Source: Rickettsia typhi (GTDB taxonomy: Bacteria > Pseudomonadota > Alphaproteobacteria > Rickettsiales > Rickettsiaceae). From it: a stretch of DNA of 64,000 nucleotides. Below are positions 55,241 to 64,000 of this stretch, piece by piece. The notes under the pieces are model-generated. The model was not told where the DNA came from. It did no database searches and saw nothing but the letters and a program-made list of their open reading frames with translations. The translations under genes were made by a program, and so were the position numbers. The stretch lies in NCBI GenBank assembly GCA_945875975.1, contig CAMCMD010000002.1:23063-87062 (forward strand), read 5' to 3'. Numbering within the stretch: the first letter of the stretch is position 1; each line of letters begins with the position of its first letter.

Positions 55241-56995
55241 TTATTTTATTATATCATAAAGCTGAAACTGTACCGTTTCCTTATCTTGCCATTTATTTGC
55301 CTTGAGCTTACCTAATATAGATAATTTGTGTGACTTTGGTGATAGCAAGACTTTCTCAAGCTCAGTGCCAACCACATTAAAGGCTATGGCAGAAAGTGGT
55401 TTTGAACTATAAGACTCTTTAGTTGGAGCAAAAATTACTTTAATGTGCTTTGAGCCCACAATATCAGCCCTAAGAACGTAAACATCAGAAAACCTAAATA
55501 CGGGAGCCGGATTTCCGTTTCCAAAAGGCTCTAGCTTATCGATCTGGGCGAGCAACTCAAGAGTAGCAGCAGCAGTTGAAAGATCAATGTCGTAAAACTC
55601 ATGCAAATGAGAATCTGTAGATTGTAAATCTTTAGCAATTTTTTGGTTTAAAAATTGTCCAAGCTCATGAATTAGTCCTTCTTCTACAGTAAATCCTGCC
55701 GCCATGGCATGTCCTCCTCCGGCAACTACCAATCCCTTTTGTTTTGCCTCTATAATTTTACAGCCAAAATCAACACCTTTAATTGAACGACACGAAGCTT
55801 TGCCGATACCATCATTCAAAGCAATAATTGCCACTGGTTTATTATATTTCTCCTTTAATCTGCCAGCGACAATACCGATAACACCAGGATGCCAGTTATT
55901 ACCAACTATAAAAAGGCTAGGATTATTAATCTGTGCCTGAGCTAAACTTAGCGCTTCTTCCAGAACCGTATATTCTATAGCTTTGCGCTCTTCGTTATAT
56001 TTGTCAAGCTCAGTAGCAATCTCTAATGCTTCTTGCTCAGAAATTGTTGACAGAAGATGTGCTCCCAACCAAGATCTACCAACTCTTCCACCAGCATTTA
56101 TACGTGGACCAAGGATGAATCCAAGATGGTAGCAATTAGGCGATTCTTGAATATTAGCAAAGTCAGATAAAGCTCTATACCCGATATTCACCCTATTTTT
56201 TGCTACTTTCAATCCTTGCGCAACAAATGCGCGATTAAGTCCCGTCAATTGCATAACATCACAAACTGTACCTAATGCTACTAGGTCAAGATACTGCATA
56301 AGATCAGGTGGTTGAAGGTTGTTTTTATTAAAAAAATTAAGTTCTTTAAGCGATTTGCATAACGCTACTGCAAATAAAAACGACACCCCAACTGCTGCTA
56401 AGTTTTTGCATTCACTTGTCTCATCCAAACGGTTGGGATTAATAACTGCGACAGCATTTGGTAGATTATCCATACTTATATGGTGGTCTATTACTATTAC
56501 CTCAAGACCCAAACTAGTTGCATACTCCAACGCTTCAAAAGCCACTGAACCACAGTCAACGGTAATAACCAGTTTTGTTCCTTGCGATTTAATTTTTTGC
56601 ATGGCTTCCAAGCTTGGACCATAACCTTCTGTAATACGATCAGGAACATATATACTGGTATTAATTTCAAGTGCTCTGAACAGATTTTTTAAAAGAGCAG
56701 CAGAAGTCGCTCCGTCTACATCATAGTCAGCAAAAATGCATATTTTTTCATTATCATTTATTGCCTTGATTATTCTATCGACAGCTTTTTGCATATCAAG
56801 TAGATGGAAGGGATTTGGAAGTAAGGACTTAATCCTGGGATTAAGAAACTGTTCCGCCGAGGTAATAGAGTTTACACGCGTTGATATTATTCTTGCAAGA
56901 AAATCATCTATTCCAAGATAGCGTTGAAGTTCAGAAACAAAGTTCTCGTCATAAGAATGCGCTGACCAATATTTTCCTGAAATTGACTTGTTCAT
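55241..56995 (-). CDS. recJ: single-stranded-DNA-specific exonuclease RecJ
   Basis: A 5'-3' exonuclease in recombination and mismatch repair. The DHH-family motifs are 'ICIFADYDVDGATSAALLKN', 'KLVITVDCGSVAFEAL', 'EVIVIDHHISMDNLPNAVAV' (DHH motif) and C-terminal DHHA1 'VVAGGGHAMAAGFTVE'. An OB-fold follows. At 584 residues it is full length. It diverges from ccmDE. Confidence 0.96.
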   Translation of the reverse strand: MNKSISGKYWSAHSYDENFVSELQRYLGIDDFLARIISTRVNSITSAEQFLNPRIKSLLPNPFHLLDMQKAVDRIIKAINDNEKICIFADYDVDGATSAALLKNLFRALEINTSIYVPDRITEGYGPSLEAMQKIKSQGTKLVITVDCGSVAFEALEYATSLGLEVIVIDHHISMDNLPNAVAVINPNRLDETSECKNLAAVGVSFLFAVALCKSLKELNFFNKNNLQPPDLMQYLDLVALGTVCDVMQLTGLNRAFVAQGLKVAKNRVNIGYRALSDFANIQESPNCYHLGFILGPRINAGGRVGRSWLGAHLLSTISEQEALEIATELDKYNEERKAIEYTVLEEALSLAQAQINNPSLFIVGNNWHPGVIGIVAGRLKEKYNKPVAIIALNDGIGKASCRSIKGVDFGCKIIEAKQKGLVVAGGGHAMAAGFTVEEGLIHELGQFLNQKIAKDLQSTDSHLHEFYDIDLSTAAATLELLAQIDKLEPFGNGNPAPVFRFSDVYVLRADIVGSKHIKVIFAPTKESYSSKPLSAIAFNVVGTELEKVLLSPKSHKLSILGKLKANKWQDKETVQFQLYDIIK

Positions 56996-57195
56996 ACTAT
57001 CTACTCAATAATATTCTGTATTATTATGGTCAACAAAAGCCTCCTGTGCAATCGTAAATACGCGTTGTGCATATCAATGCCAATTTTTTAGTTTAAGTAA
57101 GCAATTTTAGTAGAATATTTTTAAACTTTCATGTATTTTCTGCTACAGGATTAATATGCAATATACTACAAAATATTAATATTTGAAGGTATTTT

Positions 57196-57306
57196 ATGAA
57201 TAGTTATTTGCTCTGTGCATATTGTTTTACATTTACAATATTATCTTTTATTTTAATAAAAACCCTTATAGATTTCAAGTCTAGTGAATCACAGAAAAAG
57301 AAATAG
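57196..57306 (+). CDS. ccmD: heme exporter protein CcmD
   Basis: A 36-residue protein with a single membrane helix ('LLCAYCFTFTILSFILIKTL') and a basic tail ending in Lys-Lys-Lys, as in CcmD, which releases holo-CcmE from CcmC. AAGG lies ~8 nt before the ATG. It overlaps the GTG start of ccmE by 23 nt. CcmD is too small for secure identification alone; the ccmE overlap supports it. Confidence 0.75.
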   Translation: MNSYLLCAYCFTFTILSFILIKTLIDFKSSESQKKK

Positions 57307-57703
57307 GATATTTACAATCTTAATCATGCTTTCTCTCTGTTCAATAGGAGTATATATTATACTATCAAGTTTGAATGACAATATAGTATTCTTCTACCCT
57401 CCTTCCGAAATTTCTAAGATTAAAGAAAATACTAAAGTCCGAGTGGGTGGAATAGTTAAGAATGGCTCGATTACAAAAGAAACAGATAATAAAATACGTT
57501 TTATTATCACTGATTATTCAGAAGAATTAGAAATTATCTATCAAGGAATTTTACCAGCTCTTTTCCGTGAAGGACAAGGAATTGTTGCAGAGGGAACCCT
57601 ACAACCTGCTAGATCATTTTTAGCAATAAAACTACTTGCAAAACATGACGAAAACTATATGCCTCCACAAATAAAACAACACATTGATAGTGGCAAGCAT
57701 TAA
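57284..57703 (+). CDS. ccmE: cytochrome c-type biogenesis heme chaperone CcmE
   Basis: A 139-residue bitopic protein that carries heme to apocytochrome c. One helix (~9-28), an OB-fold ('VRVGGIVKNGSITKE', 'YQGILPALFREGQGIVAEGT') and the heme-binding His in 'LLAKHDENYMPPQI' near residue 122 with its Tyr. The start is GTG within ccmD. Other ccm genes are not in the window, as is common in Rickettsiales, where they are scattered. Confidence 0.93.
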   Translation: MNHRKRNRIFTILIMLSLCSIGVYIILSSLNDNIVFFYPPSEISKIKENTKVRVGGIVKNGSITKETDNKIRFIITDYSEELEIIYQGILPALFREGQGIVAEGTLQPARSFLAIKLLAKHDENYMPPQIKQHIDSGKH

Positions 57704-57857
57704 GAATATCTAAAGATATAGCCATTGCAAGCTGAACAAATTGTCAGTCATCATACTGCCTACCATATATAACTTTTGATGAAATAACTAGCTATTAGTC
57801 GGCATTATTTTCGATGCTATGTTACCCAGCGTAATAATATTAAAAGAGAATATAATT

Positions 57858-60800
57858 ATGTTTGGTAGTTTTTTAGCCAATATTGGCAGTAGCCTTGGAA
57901 AATATTTTGGCGGCGGCATATTGTCAACCATAGGTAGGTATGGTGGACGATTGTTAGGTGATTATCTTGATAGTCAATGGCTTCATCGAACAAAAACTGT
58001 TCATAAATTTACCAACGTTAAAGATAGTTTTTCTATATGCACAGCAAAATATGGCTCACCTATTCCTTTAGTATTTGGTCGCATGAGAGTTCCAGGCCAA
58101 ATTATTTGGGCTGATCGAATCACCGAAAAGCGTCATACTTCAAGCACATATAGTCACTTTAAGAATAAGCATTTGACAATAGAACGTCAAACAACAGAAC
58201 TTGAATATTTTGCCAGCTTTGCCATGGCGATTTGTGAAGGAGAAATTCTAGATATTGGCAGAGTATGGCATAGCAATGAATTACTCGACCTTAGCAGATA
58301 TAATTTTAGGCTGTATAATGGAGATGAAGAACAACTTCCCGATCCATTGATAGCCTCTAAGTCTAAGGAACCACCGCCGGCTTATAGAGGAGTTGCTTAC
58401 ATTGTTTTTGACGAACTCCCCCTTGCTGATTTTAGTGATAATATTCCTAATTTTACCTTCGAAGTCACAAGAAAAGCTAATGTAAAACAAGATGCCTCCG
58501 TTGAAGATCTAGTGAAATCTATCGTTATGATTCCTGGATCTGGGGAATATGTATATGATACTAAAATTCAAGAAAAATCTGTAGTTACGCCCTTTGGTGC
58601 AGTTATAGCTACCACAAAAATCAATTCCCATAATCATTACAATATCGCAAATAGTGTCTATAGCCTTAACCAGCTACAAATGACTTGTCAAAATATTCAA
58701 TGGGTCTCTCCTGTTGTATGTTGGTTTGGCAATAGCTTAGACGCTAGGGAATGCGTTATTAAACCAGCTATTGAGTTTAAAGAAAATGATTTGAGATATT
58801 CTGAAGAATGGATAGTAGGGAAATATAATCGAAACACTGCCTATGAAATAACTAAAGATGAACACCAAAACCCCATCTATGGAGGCAGTGTCAATGATGC
58901 AAGTGTTGTTAGATATTTGATTGAGCTTAAATCAAGAAAATTAAAGATTATGTTTAACCCTATGTTTTTTCTTGATGTTCATCAAAAACCCTGGCGTGGC
59001 AGATTAACATGCAAAGCCCAATATATTATAAATTTTTTCGAGAGAGAGCATGGTTACAATGACTTTATTATACATTATGCAAATCTAGTAAAAGATCATG
59101 TAGACGCATTTATCATTGGTTCAGAGCTTATCGGACTAACAAAAGTCAATGTTGATAATGTATTTCCGGCAGTTGATGAATTAATAAAACTAGCACAAAA
59201 AGTAAAGCAAATTGTTGGACCGCACGTTTTTGTCTCTTACGCAGCAGATTGGTCAGAATATCATCACACTGAAGGTGGATGGTTTAACCTTGATCCGCTA
59301 TGGGCTTCTAAAGATATTGATTTTATTGGTATTGATGCGTATTTCCCTGTTACTGAATCTGTATTATCTGCCATTACTCCTGAAGAAATTGCCCTTGGAT
59401 GGACAAAAGGAGAAGGATATGACTATTACATAGATAACATAGATCGCAACATAAAACATCCGTTAAACCAGGCATATGCATGGAAAAATTTACGATACTG
59501 GTGGGAGAATACTCATAAAAATCCTAATCAAATAGTTACAGCTTGGATACCACGCTCAAAGCCTATTTGGTTCACTGAATTTGGTTTTCCATCAATTGAT
59601 AAAGCACCTAATCAACCAAACGTATTCTTTGATCCAAAATGTATTGATGGTGGTGTGCCACACTATTCCAATGGAGAGATTGATTTTTCCATCCAAAGAA
59701 GGGCTATTCGTGCTTTCTTAGAATATTGGAATACACAAGAATATATCGAGCAAATGTTTCTATGGACTTGGGATGCAAGGCCGTACCCAGCATGGCCTCA
59801 TATGAATGTCTGGAGGGATGGACATTTATGGGAAAAGGGACACTGGGTGAATAATTTGGCTCATGTAGCGTTGCATCTATCATTCTTGAAATATCAAAAA
59901 AATGCGGCATTGATACTAATCGTGTTGAAGTAGCTTCTGTAGATCAACCAGTAGAAGGCCTTTTGCTCAGTAATCGCATTACAGCTATTGATGCAATCAA
60001 CACTCTGCGTGCATCATATTTCTTTGATATTAACGCTAATGACCGCGACATAATAGCTTTTGTAAGCCGACTTTATGGAAAAGAAATTCTTATTGACTCT
60101 GCTCAATTCTTAAAACTATCAAATAATTCTTACATTGAAGAAATAGAAATACCTAAAAACATAACACTAGGAGAAATAGATTTATATTTCATTAATCAAG
60201 ATGATAATTATAATACTGCATACAAATATACAAATAATGAAACTAACTCTTATTCCAATAAGATAACACTTCGCTTACCTATTGCAATGACAGAGGCAGA
60301 AGCTCAAAGAATTTGCCAAATGCTTATAAGCAATGCTTATTATGAAGATAGAGTGCTAAAATTTGTCTTAAACTACTGTGATTTAAAATTAAAACCTAGC
60401 GACTTTATTATATTCATATATCAGGACAAAAGATATTTTGTAAAGATAATTAGTATAGTTTTACAGAATTTACAAATGGTAGTTACTGGCATTGTTGATA
60501 ATAAAAATTCCTACTCAAGTATACCTTTTGCAAAAAATAAATTAGATACTGAATTTAAAGAAACTAAAGAAATAAAATTAATTATCCTTGATATTCCCTT
60601 TTCTTTAAGTGGCTCTAATATACCGGAGCTATATGCTTATTTCCAAGGCGGCTCAAACACTCCTCTATATGTAAAATTAAGCAAGGATATCAATGCTAGC
60701 TGGAGCAGAGTAACTAACATATTACCATCAAATTCGATCGGTACAGTCGTAAGCTTTCAGCAAATATCAGCCGCCAATATCTTTCACATTGACGAGGAAA

Positions 60801-61369
60801 ATTTCGTGCTAGTTAGAGCTAATGATCTTGATATATCAAACTCAAATAATTCCAGTTATGCAATGGTTGGTAATGAATTGATCTGCTTTAAATATATAGA
60901 GAAAATACAGGCTAATTTATATAAAATATCTCGTCTAACGCGTGGGATAATGGGAACCGAACAATACATAACGACACATGATTCTGAAGAAAATTTTATT
61001 TTATTAAATTCTGACATGAGCATAATTCCGATATCAGAAAAATTACAAAACCAGTCTATAGATTTTAAATGCTGCGATTATGAAACTTCTATTCTTTATC
61101 AAAACAAAGCACAACAACCTCTTTCTCCTTATATCACTAAACAAGAATTAGCAGATAATAATTTATTCTTAAGCTGGGTACCACACGAAAAAGATGATGG
61201 GAATTGGCAATTCTTATCAACAACAAAATCTTATCAATTTACTATTACCGTTACCGCTGGAGAACAAAATATTATCCTCACTACTGATTTATGCAAAATT
61301 ACTATAGATATAAAATCGCTTGATATTAGTGCAGGATATAAAATTGCTATCATTGCTATAGCTTCTTAA
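57858..61369 (+). pseudogene. GTA tail-tip/host-specificity protein with TIM-barrel domain, split by a frameshift
   Basis: One gene in two frames: 57858-59933 and about 59855-61369. The first part has an N-terminal tail-assembly region ('FTNVKDSFSICTAKYGSPIP') and a GTA TIM-barrel domain ('VDAFIIGSELIGLTKVNV', 'VSYAADWSEYHHTEGGWFNL', 'IDFIGIDAYFPV', 'PIWFTEFGFPSID'). After 'HWVNN' near 59850 the family sequence continues one frame back ('GSCSVASIILEISKKCG'), consistent with loss of one A in an A/T run. The second part is the phage-tail C-terminal domain ('RLTRGIMGTEQYITTHDSEE'). About 1,170 codons in total, close to GTA gp15. The actual frames stop at 59933 and restart near 59963. An upstream in-frame start at 57819 is less likely. 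Confidence 0.88.
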
Positions 61370-61386
61370 CTTAATCAGGAAATAAT

Positions 61387-62046
61387 ATGAAAACTACAAA
61401 TTTTTCTATGGATCTCATGATTCCATCACAATTAAATAAGGATATTACCTTTAATGAAGCTTTGTTAAAAATTGATAGCTTCATGGGTCTCAGTGTAATT
61501 AATTTTATTGATCAAAAACCAGAGCAATTAAAAGAGGGAGAGAAATTTATTATCTCAAATGGAGAACATAAAAACAAAATATGCTACCAACCCATCGAAT
61601 CCAAGACAATACTTTTACATGAACCAAAGGCTGGAATGATTGTGTTTGTTATAGAGAGCAGTTTTTTTCTTATATTTGCTAATGATGAGTGGAAGAAAAT
61701 AGCTCTATCTGGTACAAAACTAGATGAGTTAGTAGGCCAAGATAAATTTATTAGTATTAGTCAAAAATTTTTACTTTCTGCAAAGCAATCTCTTCATTGT
61801 TTATATCTAGATTCCGATACTGAGATCACTGTTGAAAGAAAAATGCTGCCCGAAATTTCTGTCATTATAAAACAATCGTTCAATAATTCGTTCAATATCA
61901 ACTGGCCACCAAATATTCTTTGGGAAAACAAACAGCCTCACATCATGAGTAAATCTCAAAATTCAATGGATTTAATTAAACTATATCAGCTCCCAGAGAG
62001 TCAACATATGCTTGGGAAGATTATTGCTCAAAATTTCAATTACTAA
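61387..62046 (+). CDS. DUF2793 GTA-associated protein
   Basis: A 219-residue protein directly after the tail-tip gene. The N-terminal DUF2793 region is seen as 'DLMIPSQLNKDITFNEALLK' and 'IDSFMGLSVINFID', followed by 'EGEKFIISNGEHKNKI' and a hydrophobic strand 'KAGMIVFVIESSFFLIFAND'. In GTA clusters this domain follows gp15. Its frame is intact here; the role is probably in the tail tip or adsorption. Confidence 0.75.
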   Translation: MKTTNFSMDLMIPSQLNKDITFNEALLKIDSFMGLSVINFIDQKPEQLKEGEKFIISNGEHKNKICYQPIESKTILLHEPKAGMIVFVIESSFFLIFANDEWKKIALSGTKLDELVGQDKFISISQKFLLSAKQSLHCLYLDSDTEITVERKMLPEISVIIKQSFNNSFNINWPPNILWENKQPHIMSKSQNSMDLIKLYQLPESQHMLGKIIAQNFNY

Positions 62047-62057
62047 AGGTCAATTTA

Positions 62058-62516
62058 ATGATTACATTACTTGCATCGATTGCCGGCTTCATTAGCTCAA
62101 TCATCCCAGAACTTATTAAATATTTTAAGGACGTAAATGATAAAAAACACGAACTTAGCATTCTTGATAGACAAATAGAATACAATAAAGCAAATGCCTC
62201 TAGAACATTAGAGGAAATACATATTTCCAGAGAAATTGCAGAACAAGCTTCTTTGTATTCAAGCTATAAGATATTAGATGGGTAGATATGCTAAACGGTT
62301 CCGTGGCCAGTGCTTGCATACAGCTTCTTCTTTATGTATATGACAGTAAAGTACTTGCAATATAAAGCAATAATAGCTTCAGCTCACCTTATTGAATATT
62401 TAGAAGTATTATGGAACATCGACGATCAAGCAATTTTTGCAGGTGTGATTAGTTTTTACTATGGCCAAAGAACTTTCAGGAATTTCTGGAAAAATAAATA
62501 TGGTGAATTTAAATAA
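62058..62516 (+). pseudogene. 3-TM holin-like GTA protein with two lesions
   Basis: The first part (62058-62285) has one helix and a charged coiled region ('ELIKYFKDVNDKKHELSILD'), ending at 'YSSYKILDG'. The second part (from about 62307) has two helices and the holin-type end 'VLAYSFFFMYMTVKYLQY', 'IDDQAIFAGVISFYYGQRTF'. Between them the expected sequence reads through a third frame ('VDMLNGSV' at 62284-62305). One-base losses near 62283 and 62306 would account for all of it: 'LDG-VDMLNGSV-RPVLAY'. It precedes the lysozyme, as a holin would. Confidence 0.7.
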
Positions 62517-62961
62517 AAATATGCATAGATTTACAAATACTAAAGGCATTGAATTAATAAAACATTTTGAGGGTTTTAAAGCAGAAGCCTATATTTGCGC
62601 AGGTGGTCATTTAACCATCGGCTATGGGCATAAAATCCGAACTGAAGAAAAGTTTAGAACTATATCTTTAAATGAAGCAGAAAATATTCTTATGAAAGAT
62701 TTACTTTGTACAGAGAGAATAGTAATAAAATACATCGATACGTTATTACACGATAATCAGTTTGCTGCCTTAGTTTCTTTTACGTTCAACATGGGCAATG
62801 CAGCGCTACAACGCTCAATTCTTAGACAAAAAGTTAACTATGGTCTAAATAAAGAAGCTGGAAGAGAATTCTTAAGATGGGTGTATGCTGGCGGCAAAAG
62901 ACAATACGGCTTAGCACTAAGACGATTAGCTGAAAGAAATTTATTCTTGTCAGCTTGTTAA
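62500..62961 (+). CDS. phage-type lysozyme (GH24 endolysin)
   Basis: A 153-residue muramidase. The GH24 catalytic triad is Glu-x8-Cys-x5-Thr in 'FEGFKAEAYICAGGHLTIGYG', followed by 'FAALVSFTFNMGNAALQRS' and 'WVYAGGKRQYGLALRRLAER'. Cys in the middle triad position occurs in SAR-type endolysins. Three ATG codons are possible (62461, 62500, 62521); I chose 62500, with GGA about 10 nt upstream; it overlaps the holin end by 17 nt. Intact while its neighbours are broken, so possibly kept for another use. Confidence 0.88.
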   Translation: MVNLNKNMHRFTNTKGIELIKHFEGFKAEAYICAGGHLTIGYGHKIRTEEKFRTISLNEAENILMKDLLCTERIVIKYIDTLLHDNQFAALVSFTFNMGNAALQRSILRQKVNYGLNKEAGREFLRWVYAGGKRQYGLALRRLAERNLFLSAC

Positions 62962-63094
62962 CCCTCTGACAACACTTTAAGCTGATTTATTAAATTAAAC
63001 TTTTGCGTGTATATATTGCCTTATTATCAACTTGTAATTGAATGACTTCTTAGTTAAATTTGAATTATTAATTATTTAATATTTGAAGTTTTTT

Positions 63095-63683
63095 ATGAGT
63101 AAAAGTGACAGAACAATAAATATAAACTTTAGGAGCGGTTCCGGTGGTGGAGGTCAAAATAGTAGTTACCCAACTGGCCATAGTCATGGTAATAGTGATC
63201 ATGGTGGGCATGCTGGTGGGAGCGGAAGTGGCTTATGGTTCTGGAGGGTGGCTTATGGTTCTGGAGGAAGTAACACAGGTAATGCTAGTAACAACAGCTA
63301 TAGTACACAATCTATAAGTACTGACGACTATTTTTCCAGCGCTAGCTACATATCGGGAATAATATCTGCTTCTCCGAAACTATTTATATTAACAAATGTT
63401 TTAGCAAGTATTTCTTTAAGAATCAATCGCTTAAATCAACTGATGTGGATATAATTTGTAATCTATTAAAAACTAACAGCTTACCCTTTCTGAAAACCCT
63501 AAACTCAAGTCATAATCCTAACGCCATAAATAGCGAGCAACTGAGTCCTTTGCTGTCTCTTTTAAATCTGGTGCGAGTAAAATACAAGCTCTTGAAGTGG
63601 TTTGTGGCAAGGACTACAAACTTGCAATGGATGCAACAATAGTGAAATATGGTGATAAAATAGGAATAGCCATGTCCATATGA
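63095..63683 (+). pseudogene. glycine-rich protein, broken by frameshifts
   Basis: The N-terminal 90 residues are Gly/Ser/His/Asn-rich ('NFRSGSGGGGQNSSYPTGHS', 'HGNSDHGGHAGGSGSG'). A 20-bp tandem duplication (63228-63267) alters the middle. The frame is then lost near 63410; protein-like sequence continues in a second frame ('STDVDIICNLLKTNSLPFLK') and a third ('SGASKIQALEVVCGKDYKLA') ending at TGA 63681. No family recognised; Gly-rich N-termini occur in secreted proteins. Confidence 0.6.
63228..63267 (+). repeat. 20-bp tandem duplication in the glycine-rich gene
   Basis: Two exact 20-bp copies, 63228-63247 and 63248-63267. Twenty is not a multiple of three, so the event changes the frame. 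Confidence 0.92.
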
Positions 63684-63708
63684 ACGAGATAAAATAGTAG
63701 AGCAATAT

Positions 63709-63840
63709 ATATTGGTTTGGATGCTTAGGGCATTGCCACCACACCTTTTCCTTTGATCCACAAGTAAAATTATCAGAGGTTAAAGAACCGTTTTTGGTCG
63801 GATGCCATTCTGCTGCTAGCTTAGGATGAGTCGTTGTCAA
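63709..63840 (-). pseudogene. treble-clef zinc-finger (DUF4379) fragment
   Basis: On the minus strand about 44 residues match one DUF4379 treble-clef unit ('HPKLAAEWHPTKNGSLTSDN', then 'CGSKEKVWWQCPKHP'). The unit normally continues into a second Cys pair, but here the sequence changes to unrelated residues after 'HPNQ'. The 5' side stops 28 bp from the putative intron boundary. Such units occur in tandem in some endonuclease-associated proteins. This is a remnant. Confidence 0.7.
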
Positions 63841-63868
63841 ACAATTACTTATAGGGGTCTAGTGGAAG

Positions 63869-64000
63869 GTGCGCCACGAAGCGTAAATAAACTAGTTGTT
63901 GAAAGAACAACCTTAGAAGTGATGACCTAACACACTAAGTACCGAGTCTTGAGCTAATCGTAGTAATATTATTAGTTAAGCGTAGACAGGGATATTATAG
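63869..64000 (+). mobile_element. 5' end of a probable group II intron (cut by window edge)
   Basis: Starts with the conserved GTGCG and continues with 'GCC-ACGAAGCGTAAATAAACT'-like domain I sequence. A GTTGTT-GAAAG-AACAAC hairpin lies at 63895-63911, and the long structured, ORF-free sequence that follows is typical of intron domain I. Only 132 nt are visible, so the reverse transcriptase is outside the window. Confidence 0.6.

Noticed and set aside
1..64000. CRISPR array or defence island
   Set aside because: No regularly spaced direct repeats and no cas-like or other defence genes were seen, apart from the vapBC pair.

Overview
The window is AT-rich, gene-dense chromosome from an obligate intracellular alphaproteobacterium of the order Rickettsiales. 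It is most like Rickettsiaceae: an ATP/ADP translocase (tlc), CtrA, a permuted two-piece tmRNA, an NDUFA12-type complex I subunit, overlapping genes with small gaps, an LPS-export operon (so not Anaplasmataceae), ankyrin-type proteins and remnant gene-transfer-agent (GTA) genes. An isolated quinolinate synthase (nadA) and retained dapA and ilvE point away from the classical Rickettsia species and towards a relative such as a Megaira-like protist symbiont. That genus-level guess is inference.

Layout. 0-9 kb: the end of tlc, ppdK-prfA, an ankyrin-like gene, scoA-scoB, an acetyltransferase and pgsA. 8.6-13.9 kb is a decaying accessory region: a gabD-like dehydrogenase broken by two frame changes (one from a 29-bp tandem duplication), a vapBC toxin-antitoxin pair, an 89-residue protein ending in a eukaryotic-type prenylation box (Cys-Val-Ile-Leu), a helical ankyrin-like fragment, and a SIMPL-domain gene with an in-frame stop. 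14-23 kb: MFS transporter, ychF-pth-rplY, an AEC transporter, then trxB-dnaB-nagZ-sodB and a small MscS channel. 23.9-29.4 kb: mlaD-NDUFA12-rnhA-sspB-ssrA, tRNA-Phe, mpg, an HU/IHF gene and smpB-dapA-ilvE. The tmRNA, its tag-recognition adaptor SspB and its partner SmpB therefore lie within 2.5 kb.

29.5-38 kb is one long plus-strand run: an OmpR/EnvZ-like two-component pair, uppS, cdsA, an ftsB-like gene, rnd, kdsD, lptC-lptA-lptB, ctaG and coxC. It serves the cell envelope, LPS synthesis and export, and cytochrome oxidase assembly. 38-45 kb: a queuosine-precursor transporter, ABC-F uup, nrdA-nrdB preceded by two NrdR-like boxes exactly 31 bp apart, and nadA. 45.5-53.4 kb: a ferredoxin/flavodoxin-NADP reductase, ctrA, two paralogous porins flanking secB and dcd, a DUF2155 protein and an O-antigen-ligase-like protein. 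53.4-57.7 kb: an alpha/beta hydrolase, a tiny membrane protein, a methyltransferase-fold protein with a signal peptide, recJ and ccmD-ccmE.

57.8-64 kb is a decaying GTA/phage-tail module: a tail-tip TIM-barrel gene split by a frameshift, a DUF2793 gene, a holin-like gene with two lesions, and an intact-looking GH24 lysozyme. A broken glycine-rich gene follows, then a treble-clef zinc-finger (DUF4379) fragment, and what looks like the 5' end of a group II intron running off the window edge. The main novelty candidates are the CaaX-box small protein, the exported methyltransferase-like protein and the compact trans-translation locus. I did not find a CRISPR array, an intact insertion sequence or rRNA genes.
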